A stretch of 64,000 bases of DNA from Acidovorax sp. HDW3 (GTDB lineage Bacteria > Pseudomonadota > Gammaproteobacteria > Burkholderiales > Burkholderiaceae_C): positions 708,001 to 772,000 of the forward strand of contig NZ_CP049885.1 of the NCBI RefSeq assembly GCF_011303755.1, written 5' to 3'. The number at the start of each line of letters is the position of its first letter. The first letter of the stretch is position 1. The position numbers and the translations under genes were made by a program. Under the pieces are notes generated by a model. That model was not told the origin of the DNA, did not search any database, and saw nothing but the letters and a program-made list of their open reading frames with translations. Below are positions 22,417 through 31,806 of the stretch, piece by piece.

Positions 22417-22451
22417 AAAAACTGCAGTGCGCCCGAAGGCGGCACTGCAGT
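22413..22451 (-). terminator. Intrinsic terminator of the pilin operon with UUCG loop
   Basis: On the minus strand, ACTGCAGTGCCGCC, a TTCG loop, GGCGCACTGCAGT and a T-run form a strong GC stem with one bulged base. It ends the minor pilin operon and abuts the convergent dut stop codon. It is less suited to dut because the U-run is on the minus-strand side. Confidence 0.88.
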
Positions 22452-22486
22452 GGCAGGGGTGGCAAGGGGGCGCAGAGCCCCCTGTT

Positions 22487-22903
22487 TTATTTCCAGCAGT
22501 AATCCAGGCCAGAGGCGCCGGTGGCCGTGCGTGCGCCCGTGTTGGTCAACCCGAGGTTGCCGCATTTGGCATCGGTTTGCACCGGGGTGGCTGTGAGGGT
22601 GAAGGTGGAGCCATCAGCGGCTACGTTGGCGCTCAGGTTGTATTTTTTCGACTCGGTGGTTTGGAGTGCGCTCGGGAGACTACCCGGATACACGCCCGTT
22701 GCCGTGGCCCCGCGCTCCATGTACTGCGCCGCTTGCAGCAGCGCAGCCCTGGCCTCGGCCCGCTGGCCCCGGCGCACGTATTCGGTGTAGCTGGGGTAAG
22801 CAATCGAGGACAGGATGCCGATGATGGCAACCACGATCATCAATTCGATCAGGGTAAAACCCCGCTGGCCAGAGTGGCGCTGGGGGTATGGCAATCGCTG
22901 CAT
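22487..22903 (-). CDS. pilE: Type IV pilin-like protein PilE
   Basis: Minor pilin or pilin-like subunit processed by the prepilin peptidase. The 138-residue precursor has a 15-residue leader ending in RG, followed by [36 protein letters not shown], the N-terminal helix with Glu5. Two cysteines near the C-terminus (DAKCGNLG and LDYCWK) can form the D-loop disulphide. It is the last gene of the fimT-pilVWXY1E operon, 11 bp after pilY1. Confidence 0.93.
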   Translation of the reverse strand: MQRLPYPQRHSGQRGFTLIELMIVVAIIGILSSIAYPSYTEYVRRGQRAEARAALLQAAQYMERGATATGVYPGSLPSALQTTESKKYNLSANVAADGSTFTLTATPVQTDAKCGNLGLTNTGARTATGASGLDYCWK

Positions 22904-22914
22904 AGATTTTCCTT

Positions 22915-25900
22915 TTATTTGACTTGGCGCCAGCTGGGGCGCATGGATTGTTCGGGGGAGCGGTTGTCCGTCCGGGTTTTGTTCTTCACATCCACATCCA
23001 GGTTGCGATTGCCTTGGACGATGTTGGTGTGTGAGCCTGCCGTGACTTTAATGCGCGATGGGCCGCCGTTGGGGTCGTTGAAAACTCCGTCATTGGCAAC
23101 AGACGTAATCTGAAACGATGCTTTTTGACCATCCATGATATTGACGTCGGTACGATATTGGCGCTCCACGTCCAGTGTCGCCTCGTCGCAGCTTTCTACG
23201 TCTGGATTGGCATTGGATCCTTTGGCTGGCACTTGCGAGTACATGCGCAAGATGTTGGTGCCGTCATAAAACTCCATGGGCTTGAGCAGGCGCTCGCCAG
23301 TGGCTGGCATGTCCAGGAACCAGCCGTTGTGCGTATTCCAATCCATAGCCACTTTGGCGGTGAGTGTGCCCGAATCGCCATCGTTAATGGTTTGTTCGGC
23401 CAGTTTGGCAGTGGCTACGCCAGTGCCCAGTGCGGTAGGGGTTGGCACGCAGTCGGCACCATTGGGGCAGGTGCCGCCGCCAGGGTGCACCTGCAGGCGC
23501 TTGCCCAGGGTGGTATCGATAATTTTGTAGCGGGTGTTGTCCAGCACTGAATACAGGGTTTGCACAACGTTGCTGGCTGGGTCGAGCTTGGTGACGTTGC
23601 GACCAGTACCAAAGGCCACCATCATGCCTCCCACCTTGACGCTGGTGGCGCTGGGGCCTGTACCGACGGTTTTCATGCGATCGTTGGCGCGTACTGTGGG
23701 CACGGTAGAAATGGGCTGGACGACTGTGCGTGAGGCCCCGCCGTACGATCCTGGACCTTGAGCTGTGAACAGTGGGCTGCCGCTAAAGGCCACGCTCCAG
23801 TTGGCGGCGGTGATATTGGTGAGGTCAAATTTCCACATATTGCCCAGGTTGTCGCCAGCGTACGCAATGTCGGGGCGACCGTCCCCGTTCAAATCCACCA
23901 GGCGTGGAGCAGATAGGCCGTTATCGTTGGACAAGCCAGAACCAGGGGTAGGTGGGATGTCTGCAGTGCCGGTGACTGGAATGCGCAGCAACTCCTTGTC
24001 GCCGTCCAGGTACTGGATCAGCAGCACCGGGCGCTGGTTTTTGCTGTTGTAGCCATTGCCCATCACCACGGCCCAGCGGTTGTTGTTCAGGCGCGTAATT
24101 TGCGAGCTACGCATGGGGTCTGCCTCGTCGATGACGGGGCGAGCGGTGATATGGCCAATGTCAGCATCTTCGGCAACGGCTTTGTTGCAAGCAGCCTTTT
24201 GCGCCGTGTTCAGCTTGGTGACGCAGTCGGGGGTAGTGTCTTCGACGTTGCGTGTGCGGTCGAGCTTGACCAGATCACCTGCACTGGCTTCGACAAAGGC
24301 CGGTGCAGAGCCTGCTGCCGTCGTCGGATTGGTAACGTCGAGCACAAAATAGCCCTTGCCGCCCAGCCCCATGGTGCCGACCAGCAAGGTGCGCCAGTCG
24401 GGCTGGTAGTTGGGGTTGTAGTTGGGGTCTTGCGGGTCTTGGGTGCCGGTGCCCATGTCCACGTCGCCGGTCATGGGTGAGCCATCGACGAAAAATTTAT
24501 GACTGTCTTTGTACTCCGGTACCGTCAGGTAGCGCAGCTGGGCCATGGCGCCCCGGGGGACGTAGGCCAAGGTCTCGCTGCCATCAGCAGCAGCAAAGCC
24601 GTGCAACATGCCGTCGTTGCCGCCAACGTAGATCATGGCTGGGCGGGTACTGTTGGCGCGTACGAACTGGGTGTAGCCCTTCAACGCCAGGTTGGAGGCT
24701 GGTGCGCCCGTGTACCAGACGACGGAGTTGATGATGTCGCCCTGAATGGACTGGCGCTGGCGGTATGGCTGGCTGGTGGTCGTGCCTTCAAGCGATTTAT
24801 CGCCCCGGATGTAGTTCAGCCGCTGCCCGCCTTTGGTAGCGCCCTCATCGGTGCCGGCGGTGTTCTTTTGTAGCCAGGTTCTTTGTTTGCTGCTCAGGTA
24901 GGTTTCATCATTCGCCCAGCGAAATGCCACGCCACCTTTTTCAGGGCCAGCGGTAGTCAACTGGTCGCTCCAGCCCACCACGACGCGGGTGTTGATGTTG
25001 AAGCCGGCGGCATCGAGTTTGTCGGCGGTGGTTTCGCCGTTCCAACCGGGGTTGGGGATGGTGGTTAACCCACCTTTTTGCACGATTTCGCCCTGCACAA
25101 ATCCTTTCCAGCCATTTTTTGGATCATAGGCGGCGGTGTATTTGCCCACGTCGTTGCGTGAAGTGTTGGAGCCGCTGGTGGCGTTGGAGCTGAGGTCTGG
25201 GTCGGTTTGGACGTTGATGGCGCCAATAATTTCGCGGAAGGCTTTTTCTAAATCTTCGCCTTTGTTGACGGCGTAAAACCGGCCACGACCATTGATGGCT
25301 GCATGCCACAAATCAAGGGCGCGCACTCTTTCATCGGTTGATTTCCCGTTTTTTCGCATATTTGGCCATGATTTGTTGCCGGTGACGAAATCGGGGAAAC
25401 TGCCATTGTAGCCAAATGGTGTTTTGTCTGTCGGCGCAAAAATAGTGGGGGCATCTGGCCAGGTGGTGGCGTCGCCACTAAAGCCAATGGTGTACGTCAC
25501 CATGTGTGGCCAGGTGGCAGGGTCATATTTTGGGTTCCAGTATTTCTCTAGAACGGCATTTTTTTTACCAGTACTGTCCGTGCCAAAATCTTCGCTGTTC
25601 GGGGCGTTGCGGTATTCTGCTGTGGGCTCGGGTGCGCCGCTGACGCCTGTAGTTTGCAAGGGTGTTCCCCAGCTGTAAAAAGCCCAGTCTGCGAGCGTGG
25701 TTGTGTTCCAGCTGTCTCGGTACAAGGCGGTCTTGACCTGCTCTGCAGCCGTGCTGCCGCCATACACATTACCATCGGCTAGGCTGATATTGGTGGCGTT
25801 ATCTCTCCGGCTGGTATCGGTGGGGCTATAAATTGTGCCGTTCCAACGGCCATCAGACATGAAGATGTGGTAATTTCGTCGGCAGCCAAGATATTCTGTG

Positions 25901-26529
25901 CTGGCGGCATTTGTTCCTCCGGGGTTTGTGGACCAAGGGCCGTATTTGCTTACCTTGGCGCGCATATAGGCGTCGGCCTGTGTGAACATTAAGTGCGAAG
26001 GAGTACCGTTGTTGGTGTATAGATTTTTGACAAAAGAGACGAAGTTATTGCGGTGATTCCCTTCTAAGGGGCGCATGGAGTTAGTATTTTGACTGGTAAT
26101 ATTTCCGTAATTATCGGCGTTATATACGCTTGAGGCATTGGGCGATCTACCATTGTTCCACATCGATTGCCAAGATAGTCGTATTTTTTTATCCGGCAAT
26201 AAAGAGGCATCGTATTTCGAATGGGTAGGGTCGAAAATTGATTGTAGGGAATATTTAAGGATATTGATGCGCGGGGCGGCAGAATCCCAGGTGCCATCGG
26301 CCTTTGGTTGTGTTATTTTGTCGTTTTCCGCTAATTGGGGGTCGATGGCCCAACCCATACTTCCCGAATCGTCAACCGAAATAATGACGTTTGGCGCCAC
26401 ATAAGGTTGGGTGGTGCCAGGTGGAGAGGTCGCCAGATCCAGTGCCCAGGCAGCGTGCGGGGCCAGCGCAGCGCCGGCTGCGAGGGCCAGCAGGTTTTTG
26501 CGGAAGCGGGGGGGAAGGGTGCGGGGCAT
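22915..26529 (-). CDS. pilY1: Type IV pilus tip-associated protein PilY1
   Basis: Large secreted adhesin/pilus biogenesis factor of 1204 residues. A signal peptide ([17 protein letters not shown]) is followed by a von Willebrand A-like region with MIDAS motif DDSGSMG (about 53-59) and a C-terminal beta-propeller PilC domain with an EF-hand-like calcium loop [15 protein letters not shown] precedes the ATG. The first third of the gene is much richer in A+T than its neighbours; a hand count of 26101-26220 gives 49 G/C of 120. This suggests diversification or transfer of the adhesin part. Confidence 0.93.
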   Translation of the reverse strand: MPRTLPPRFRKNLLALAAGAALAPHAAWALDLATSPPGTTQPYVAPNVIISVDDSGSMGWAIDPQLAENDKITQPKADGTWDSAAPRINILKYSLQSIFDPTHSKYDASLLPDKKIRLSWQSMWNNGRSPNASSVYNADNYGNITSQNTNSMRPLEGNHRNNFVSFVKNLYTNNGTPSHLMFTQADAYMRAKVSKYGPWSTNPGGTNAASTEYLGCRRNYHIFMSDGRWNGTIYSPTDTSRRDNATNISLADGNVYGGSTAAEQVKTALYRDSWNTTTLADWAFYSWGTPLQTTGVSGAPEPTAEYRNAPNSEDFGTDSTGKKNAVLEKYWNPKYDPATWPHMVTYTIGFSGDATTWPDAPTIFAPTDKTPFGYNGSFPDFVTGNKSWPNMRKNGKSTDERVRALDLWHAAINGRGRFYAVNKGEDLEKAFREIIGAINVQTDPDLSSNATSGSNTSRNDVGKYTAAYDPKNGWKGFVQGEIVQKGGLTTIPNPGWNGETTADKLDAAGFNINTRVVVGWSDQLTTAGPEKGGVAFRWANDETYLSSKQRTWLQKNTAGTDEGATKGGQRLNYIRGDKSLEGTTTSQPYRQRQSIQGDIINSVVWYTGAPASNLALKGYTQFVRANSTRPAMIYVGGNDGMLHGFAAADGSETLAYVPRGAMAQLRYLTVPEYKDSHKFFVDGSPMTGDVDMGTGTQDPQDPNYNPNYQPDWRTLLVGTMGLGGKGYFVLDVTNPTTAAGSAPAFVEASAGDLVKLDRTRNVEDTTPDCVTKLNTAQKAACNKAVAEDADIGHITARPVIDEADPMRSSQITRLNNNRWAVVMGNGYNSKNQRPVLLIQYLDGDKELLRIPVTGTADIPPTPGSGLSNDNGLSAPRLVDLNGDGRPDIAYAGDNLGNMWKFDLTNITAANWSVAFSGSPLFTAQGPGSYGGASRTVVQPISTVPTVRANDRMKTVGTGPSATSVKVGGMMVAFGTGRNVTKLDPASNVVQTLYSVLDNTRYKIIDTTLGKRLQVHPGGGTCPNGADCVPTPTALGTGVATAKLAEQTINDGDSGTLTAKVAMDWNTHNGWFLDMPATGERLLKPMEFYDGTNILRMYSQVPAKGSNANPDVESCDEATLDVERQYRTDVNIMDGQKASFQITSVANDGVFNDPNGGPSRIKVTAGSHTNIVQGNRNLDVDVKNKTRTDNRSPEQSMRPSWRQVK

Positions 26530-26565
26530 GGTTTGCTCCTCAGGCTAAGATAGGGTTGAAAACAG

Positions 26566-26612
26566 TTCTTGCGCTTACAGGGCTTGCGTGTAAAGCTATT
26601 GAATTGATAGTG
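26566..26612. repeat. Degenerate dispersed palindromic repeat between pilX and pilY1
   Basis: TTCTTGCGCTTACAGGGCTTGCG and AAAGCTATTGAATTGATAG correspond to a decayed reverse-oriented copy with its GCTATCAA-type flank. It occupies the longest gap inside the pilin operon. Confidence 0.5.
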
Positions 26613-26635
26613 AGTGATGGCTGATCAAGAGCCCG

Positions 26636-27415
26636 TCAATCCTTGCGCCGTTGGCGGGCATAGGTTTGTTGCAGCACTACCATGGTGCTGGGCTTGCGCC
26701 CATAGGCCAGGGCGGTGATGCGGTAAACCACGTACACGTCGAGGTTGAGCGGAAGCTGGTTCTTTTTTGCATTGCTGGGATCGATGAGTAGACCCGAATT
26801 TTTGCTGCTTTGATTGGCGTAAGGCAATACCTCGATCCAGTACCAACCACCGGCATCATTTTTGCTGCGGTCATTCAAAATGGGGTTATTGCTAGCCACA
26901 GCGCCGGTGTATTGACCATAACGGGCGCCCACGCCAGGTTTTGCCATGGTACTGAGTGGGGCTTCCCCTGCATTACTTTTTGCAGACGGGTTGGGGGTGA
27001 GGCCGTTGGCGTAGTTCCAAAAATCTTGTCGGCCGGCACGTTTGGTGCATAGACCATTGCGGCATTTTCCGGTGCTGGTTTGATCGTCCAGGTTGGCGAG
27101 CAAGGTGGTGATGTCTTTGGCTTCCAGCGGAATTTTGTCCACGGTGCTGGTGCGGCAGATATCGCCCGAACCGCTGCAGTCTTTGCCGGTGGGGGTTTCA
27201 CCGCGAATGTCGAGTTCGGCGTCTTGCAGCAGGGCCTGTGCGGCTTCAAAGGAGCGTTGGTAGTCGGCGTCGTTGCCGACTACCATTTCGCTGAACAGTG
27301 CGGTGCGTGAGGCCCACAGCGCCAGCAGCATGGTGAGCATGACGAAGACGATGACGACGAACAGGGCGACGCCGTTTTGACGTCGGGTATGTAAGGAGGG
27401 GTGAAGGCGGGGCAT
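26636..27415 (-). CDS. pilX: Type IV pilus minor pilin/assembly protein PilX
   Basis: PilX-type minor pilin, 259 residues. The N-terminus has RRQNGVALFVVIVFVMLTMLLALWASRTALFSEMVVGNDADYQR, the PilX signature in which the canonical Glu5 is absent. Cysteines cluster in the middle (DCSGSGDIC, KCRNGLC). It lies between pilW and pilY1 in the order expected for the minor pilin complex that caps the pilus with PilY1. Confidence 0.9.
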   Translation of the reverse strand: MPRLHPSLHTRRQNGVALFVVIVFVMLTMLLALWASRTALFSEMVVGNDADYQRSFEAAQALLQDAELDIRGETPTGKDCSGSGDICRTSTVDKIPLEAKDITTLLANLDDQTSTGKCRNGLCTKRAGRQDFWNYANGLTPNPSAKSNAGEAPLSTMAKPGVGARYGQYTGAVASNNPILNDRSKNDAGGWYWIEVLPYANQSSKNSGLLIDPSNAKKNQLPLNLDVYVVYRITALAYGRKPSTMVVLQQTYARQRRKD

Positions 27416-27435
27416 GGCGAAAGGCTTTCGGTGGT

Positions 27436-28308
27436 TTAGAGCAGCCCTTGGCTGCGCAGCTGGTAAACGCTGCGAAACGCCATATGCAGGCGCTTGGCGC
27501 GGTCACCGGTGAGGGCGGTCATATCGGTATTGTTGCCAGTACAGTCGGTGTAGCTGCTGCCAGCGGGCATGTTGATGACTTCGCTGCCGTAGAGCACCAT
27601 GCAGACCTCAACGCCTTGCACACGGCCCCATTGGCCAGATGGAATGGCTGTGACATATTGAATTTTGGTATCGCCCGGCGTAGTGGTGTCTTGCAGCATG
27701 TAGCGCACCTGAAATTGCGCTACGTTTTGCACAATAGGCTGAGAGGTAGTGCCATTGCCGCTGCATTGCAATTCAGAGCCATTGAGGCGGAATGTACTTT
27801 CCATGCGTTGGTCGTTATTGCTGTCGGCTGGGCCGCCAACACAGTTACGTGCGATGGATTGCAATGCCGTGGATGTAAATACTGGGTCTTTGTAACGGCG
27901 GTAGCCGATGGTGATGCCGCCACCGCTATTACTTAAAGTGTCTTGACTAGGATCAAAGCTGTTGCCACCTGTGGCATCGGCTTTGGTTTCAAAAGCGACT
28001 TCGATTTGTGGATCGGTGGGGTCACTTTTGTTGGTGGGATTGGGGTTGAGATAAAGAGAGCCGGCCTGGCGCAATTGCTGGCCCATGACGCGAAAGGCGT
28101 AGGCAGCCTGCTGCTGCAGGCTGCTGACATCGCTCACGGTGCCTGAAATGCCGCGTGAGACCATGAGTGCACTGGTGGCTGCAGCGATGACGAGCAGGCC
28201 AACCACCAGGCCAATCAAGACTTCGATCAGACTCAAACCGTGCTGGTGGGCGCTGCCATAAGGGCGCTTGCGGGCTGCGGGGGGCGCGATGGTAATTTGT
28301 ATAGGCAT
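27436..28308 (-). CDS. pilW: Type IV pilus minor pilin PilW
   Basis: PilW-type minor pilin of 290 residues. The precursor has a long leader MPIQITIAPPAARKRPYGSA before QHGLSLIEVLIGLVVGLLVIAAATSALM, a class III prepilin helix. The start was placed at this ATG, ten bases after the pilV stop, because the upstream extension does not look like a leader. Cysteines occur in ARNCVGG, LQCSG, VEVCMV and YTDCTG. Confidence 0.9.
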   Translation of the reverse strand: MPIQITIAPPAARKRPYGSAHQHGLSLIEVLIGLVVGLLVIAAATSALMVSRGISGTVSDVSSLQQQAAYAFRVMGQQLRQAGSLYLNPNPTNKSDPTDPQIEVAFETKADATGGNSFDPSQDTLSNSGGGITIGYRRYKDPVFTSTALQSIARNCVGGPADSNNDQRMESTFRLNGSELQCSGNGTTSQPIVQNVAQFQVRYMLQDTTTPGDTKIQYVTAIPSGQWGRVQGVEVCMVLYGSEVINMPAGSSYTDCTGNNTDMTALTGDRAKRLHMAFRSVYQLRSQGLL

Positions 28309-28318
28309 GGCGGCTGTC

Positions 28319-28942
28319 TCAGGAGCAGTAATAGGTGGTGGTGATACTGCCGCCTTTGTCGTATGGCGCGCAGCGAGCTGAAACGGGGATGTATTGCAGG
28401 TGGCAGGTACGGCCTGCCTGGCAGCTGACGGAGCCACTACCGCCGCCGCCGGTGACGGCGTCGAGAGCGTCTTTGAAGTTGGTGCTGGTGTCGCGTTCGT
28501 TTTCGCGCCAGGAGATCATCACGCCGAGCTGGCGGCGGTTGTTCGTGGGCTCGGATGGCGCCAGAAAAATGCTGGCCTGCCCTAGCGGCAGACTGGCAGC
28601 AACGTTTTGCTTCCAAATACCTAGGTCGTATTTGGCCAGAGCGGTGTGGTTGCAGGCGGTACCGCAATTGCCTGGGCTGGGTGTATCGGAAAAACCAGAC
28701 ACGTAGGCGGATATGTCTGTCATCGCGTTGGGGTTGACCTTGAGCCGCTCGCTTAAATCTTCAATCAACCGAATAGCTTGGGCGCGACGTACGGTGGTTT
28801 GGGAGTCGGTCAGGGTGCGCATTTGCATTCCTACCACACCCAAAATACCCAAGGCAGCAACAATCATGGCAATAAGAGATTCCAGCAGCGAAATACCGCG
28901 CTGGCGTTGGGCAGAAGGGGAGGATGAAGTTAGCCGGTGCAT
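28319..28942 (-). CDS. pilV: Type IV pilus minor pilin PilV
   Basis: PilV-type minor pilin of 207 residues. RQRGISLLESLIAMIVAALGILGVVGMQMRTLTDSQ is the prepilin cleavage site and helix with Glu5. The start overlaps the 3' end of the preceding fimT-like gene by 13 bp, supporting a single transcript. The C-terminal region has several cysteines (GNCGTACNH, SVSCQAGRTC, SARCAPY). Confidence 0.9.
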   Translation of the reverse strand: MHRLTSSSPSAQRQRGISLLESLIAMIVAALGILGVVGMQMRTLTDSQTTVRRAQAIRLIEDLSERLKVNPNAMTDISAYVSGFSDTPSPGNCGTACNHTALAKYDLGIWKQNVAASLPLGQASIFLAPSEPTNNRRQLGVMISWRENERDTSTNFKDALDAVTGGGGSGSVSCQAGRTCHLQYIPVSARCAPYDKGGSITTTYYCS

Positions 28943-29508
28943 GGAATAGCCTCTTGCGAAATGATGCGGATGCGCCCCCCAGAGCTCATGCACACGCCGC
29001 GTGTGCCGGGGTGGGAGACGGTTTTGTCTAAAGGGATCAGGGTAAAACCCAGCCAGGGGCCGCTGACCAGGCCCCAGCGGTTGAATTCGATGCTGGCAGC
29101 GCCGCCGGTGCGCGCCACTTGCACCCGCGCCGGGGTGTCGATGCGCTGCAGCATGGGTTCGGTGGCGCTGCAGCTGCCGTTGGCGTTGGTGTCTTCGCAC
29201 ACGATCCAGCCGCAATCCCAGTCGCGGGCGGTGCTGGCGCTGGTGCAACCGTTGGTGTTGTTGGGTAGCTTTTGCAGCACGACGCGCCCGGAGCGTTTGA
29301 TGGCTTCTGAGCGGGCAAAGTGCAGGCTGGACTGCAGGCTTTCAGCGGCTTGGCGCACGCGCCAGCCTTCGATCATGTGGGCGAAGCTGGGTACGGCAAT
29401 GGCTGAGAGCAGGGCCACGATGCTGACGGTCACCAGCATTTCCACCAGCGTGAACCCGCCCAGGGCTGTGCCGGGGTGGGTGCGGTGGTGGAGGGTGCTG
29501 GTGTGCAT
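28930..29508 (-). CDS. GspH/FimT family pseudopilin, copy 2
   Basis: Minor pilin of the GspH/FimT family, 192 residues. The leader ends in GG before FTLVEMLVTVSIVALLSAIAVPSFAHMIEGWRVRQAAESLQSSLHFARSEAIKRSG. The C-terminal strand motif (IEFNRWG, GRIRIISQEAIPC) is shared with the gene upstream. FimT-type minor pilins bind DNA in some competent species; that role is only a possibility here. Confidence 0.9.
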   Translation of the reverse strand: MHTSTLHHRTHPGTALGGFTLVEMLVTVSIVALLSAIAVPSFAHMIEGWRVRQAAESLQSSLHFARSEAIKRSGRVVLQKLPNNTNGCTSASTARDWDCGWIVCEDTNANGSCSATEPMLQRIDTPARVQVARTGGAASIEFNRWGLVSGPWLGFTLIPLDKTVSHPGTRGVCMSSGGRIRIISQEAIPCTG

Positions 29509-29523
29509 GGTGCCCGCCTGTGT

Positions 29524-30045
29524 TCAGGTGCAGTTTTGGGACAGGGGCAGGATTTGGATGCGTCCGCCCTGGCCGGCGCACAGGCGCGAGGCGTTGGGGG
29601 AGCTGTCGCCCTTGCCCTCGGGGTAAACGATGAATTCCACCTTGGTGGCAGCACCGTTGGCAGTGGTGGCCACCATGCCCCAGCGATCGACGTAGAAGGT
29701 GTTGTTGGTTTGGGTGACGCCGATTTTTTTGGGTGCGGGCGTGGTTTGCAGCTCGGTGGTGGTGCCGCCGAGGGTGTGCTTGACGCTCCAGCCGCTGCCC
29801 CAGCCGTTCGCTGCTTCAATGGTGATGCCGCCGCTGCGCTTGATGGCTTCTGAGCGGGCGTAGTACTGGGTTGATTGCAGTTCTTCGGCGGCCTGGCGTA
29901 CGCGCCAGCGCTCGATCATGCCGGTGAAGCTGGGTGCGGCAATGGCGGCCAGGATGGCGACGATGGCGATGGTCACCATCAGCTCGATCAGGGTAAAGCC
30001 CCGGGCGCGCGCGCGGGTGGGGGGTGGGGGGGCGAGAAAAGACAT
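29524..30045 (-). CDS. GspH/FimT family pseudopilin, copy 1 (operon leader)
   Basis: First gene of the minor pilin operon, 173 residues. [60 protein letters not shown] is near-identical in layout to the next gene, pointing to tandem duplication, while the globular parts diverge. It ends GRIQILPLSQNC. The upstream 87 bases hold the probable operon promoter; no convincing sigma-54 site was recognised. Confidence 0.9.
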   Translation of the reverse strand: MSFLAPPPPTRARARGFTLIELMVTIAIVAILAAIAAPSFTGMIERWRVRQAAEELQSTQYYARSEAIKRSGGITIEAANGWGSGWSVKHTLGGTTTELQTTPAPKKIGVTQTNNTFYVDRWGMVATTANGAATKVEFIVYPEGKGDSSPNASRLCAGQGGRIQILPLSQNCT

Positions 30046-30132
30046 GGAGCCATCCTAGGTGGGGGTATGGGAATGTGCCCACTGTAGGGGACGGGCGGCA
30101 GCCGTGGGTGGATCAGTGGCGCCGGGGCCGCT

Positions 30133-30402
30133 TTAGCTGGCGTACCCCAGGCAGGCGCCGGCGTTGGGCAGGCCCCGGCATTCGCGCAGCAGGCGGCGTT
30201 CGCGTTCGGCGCGGCTTTCTTCAGAGCTGCTGCGTGTTGGCTTGGCGCGGCTGCTTTTGCGCGCGTGTTGGCTGGGGGCGGCACTGTGGCCCGGATGGGC
30301 GCCGCGTTTTTTGGCCAGCGCGGGCGGGGCGGCGCTCAGGCTGGTGCATAGCACCAGGGCCAGGGCGCAGTGAAAGAGGGCGGTGCGGCGAAGGGTGGGC
30401 AT
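30133..30402 (-). CDS. Small secreted basic protein of unknown function
   Basis: Unrecognised 89-residue protein. MPTLRRTALFHCALALVLCTSLSAAPPALA is a plausible signal peptide; the mature part is very basic and Ser/Lys/Arg-rich (HARKSSRAKPTRSSSEESRAERERR) and ends with a two-cysteine tail, ECRGLPNAGACLGYAS. Longer frames upstream were rejected because they cross the NsrR-type operator. It is encoded between the pilin operon and nnrS; no link to either is established. Confidence 0.6.
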   Translation of the reverse strand: MPTLRRTALFHCALALVLCTSLSAAPPALAKKRGAHPGHSAAPSQHARKSSRAKPTRSSSEESRAERERRLLRECRGLPNAGACLGYAS

Positions 30403-30494
30403 GGGCGGGCTCTTTGCAAAAGGGTGCGCCATGCTGCCATGCGCAGGCCCGCGCAGTTTTGCGTGCATTCCCTGGGGTGGGGTGTTGTTTTGAT

Positions 30495-30517
30495 AAGATT
30501 CACATAAAATGAATCTT
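30495..30517 (+). promoter_or_regulatory. Putative NsrR operator upstream of nnrS
   Basis: AAGATTCACAT, one A, AAATGAATCTT: an 11-1-11 inverted repeat with perfect 8-bp outer arms (AAGATTCA/TGAATCTT). The published NsrR half-site is close to AAGATGCATTT. It overlaps a possible -10 (TAAAAT, 30505-30510) 43 bases before the nnrS ATG, the geometry of a repressor site. Confidence 0.75.
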
Positions 30518-30559
30518 TGCGCGGGACTGCTCCCGCCGTCTTTTTTTTGCAGGCCTTTC

Positions 30560-31753
30560 ATGCAGACACCTACCACCCCCCCATCGCCTTTTGCCGTTCA
30601 GGGCTGGCCTGTGCTGCGCCTGGGTTTTCGGCCGTTTTATCTGGTGACGGCCTTGCTCGCTTGCCTGTCGGTGCCGGTGTGGATTGCGGCTTTTTTAGGC
30701 CATATCCAGCTGCCGTTGGCACAGCCGCTGGCGCCGCTGCTCTGGCATGGGCACGAGATGCTGTTTGGCTTTGCTGCTGGCGTGGTGGCGGGCTTTTTGC
30801 TCACCGCCGTCAAGGCCTGGACGGGGCGGCAGACGCCGCGCGGGCCGCTGTTGGCGGTGCTGGTGCTGCTGTGGCTGGCGGCGCGGCTGGCGGTGTTTTT
30901 CGCGCCGTACGCGGTGTTCGCCGTGATCGACATGCTGCTGCTGCCGGCGGTGGCGCTGGCGCTGCTGCGTGTGCTGATCCAGTCGGGCAACAAGCGCAAT
31001 ATTCCGTTGATTTCGTTGCTGCTACTCATGGCGCTGGCCAATGGCGCGTTTCACCTGGCGGTGTTGGGGGTGTTGACGCTGTCTGCGGTGACGGCGCTGT
31101 ACGCGCAGCTGGGCCTGATCGTGATGGTGGTGTGCGTGATGACGGGGCGCGTGCTGCCCATGTTCACCAAGAACGTGACCCCGGGTTTGGTCATTCGCAT
31201 TCCGCCGCGTTTTGAGCCCGCGCTGCTGGCCGCCACGGCCCTGGCGCTGCTGCTGTGGGTGCTGGGTGCGCCGGCGCTTTTGGTGGCGGTGGCGGCGTTG
31301 CTCGCTGGCGGGCTGCACGCGGTGCGGCTGTGGCTGTGGCACCCGCAGGTCACGCTGGGGCGCCCGATTCTGTGGGTGCTGCACGCTTCTTATGCATGGC
31401 TGCCGCTGGGCTTTGTGCTGCTGGCGCTGGCGCAGCTGGGGCTGCTGCCGCTGTCCTTGGCGGTGCACGCCTTTGGCGTGGGGGTGATTGGCGGGCTCAT
31501 CATCGGCATGGTCACGCGCACTGCGCGCGGGCATACCGGGCGCCCGCTGCAGGCTGGGCGCGGCGAGACGCTGGCCTACGCCTTCGTGCTGCTGGCGGCG
31601 GTGCTGCGCGTGCTGGTGCCGGCGCTGCAGCCGGCCTGGTATGCGTACGCGGTGGAGGGCGCGGCCTGCCTGTGGGCGCTGGCCTTTGCCATTTACCTGT
31701 TCATCTACACCCCCTGGCTGACCCAGACCCGTCTGGACGGCAAGGACGGTTGA
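30560..31753 (+). CDS. nnrS: NnrS family haem-copper membrane protein
   Basis: NnrS proteins are polytopic membrane haem/copper proteins that protect against nitrosative stress. The 397-residue product has about twelve membrane helices; hallmarks include GFRPFYL, WHGHEMLFGFAAGVVAGFLLTAVKAWTG, TGRVLPMFTKN and GMVTRTARGHTGRPL with conserved histidines and arginines. The start MQTPTTPPSP is chosen over an upstream GTG/ATG frame inside the operator. It is followed after 53 bp by a DUF2249 gene, a typical nitric-oxide-response neighbour. Confidence 0.94.
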   Translation: MQTPTTPPSPFAVQGWPVLRLGFRPFYLVTALLACLSVPVWIAAFLGHIQLPLAQPLAPLLWHGHEMLFGFAAGVVAGFLLTAVKAWTGRQTPRGPLLAVLVLLWLAARLAVFFAPYAVFAVIDMLLLPAVALALLRVLIQSGNKRNIPLISLLLLMALANGAFHLAVLGVLTLSAVTALYAQLGLIVMVVCVMTGRVLPMFTKNVTPGLVIRIPPRFEPALLAATALALLLWVLGAPALLVAVAALLAGGLHAVRLWLWHPQVTLGRPILWVLHASYAWLPLGFVLLALAQLGLLPLSLAVHAFGVGVIGGLIIGMVTRTARGHTGRPLQAGRGETLAYAFVLLAAVLRVLVPALQPAWYAYAVEGAACLWALAFAIYLFIYTPWLTQTRLDGKDG

Positions 31754-31806
31754 GTTGTTTTTCCTTGTGTTTTTTGTGTGAACTTTTGCTTTGAAAGGTT
31801 GTTTCC

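Noticed and set aside
30046-30132. Sigma-54 promoter for the minor pilin operon
   Set aside because: GGGCAC is present on the minus strand but no GC/TTGC element lies at the required spacing.
30484-30517. FNR/DNR box (TTGAT-N4-ATCAA) before nnrS
   Set aside because: Only a poor match (TTGAT-AAGA-TTCAC) is present; the longer 11-1-11 inverted repeat explains the symmetry better.
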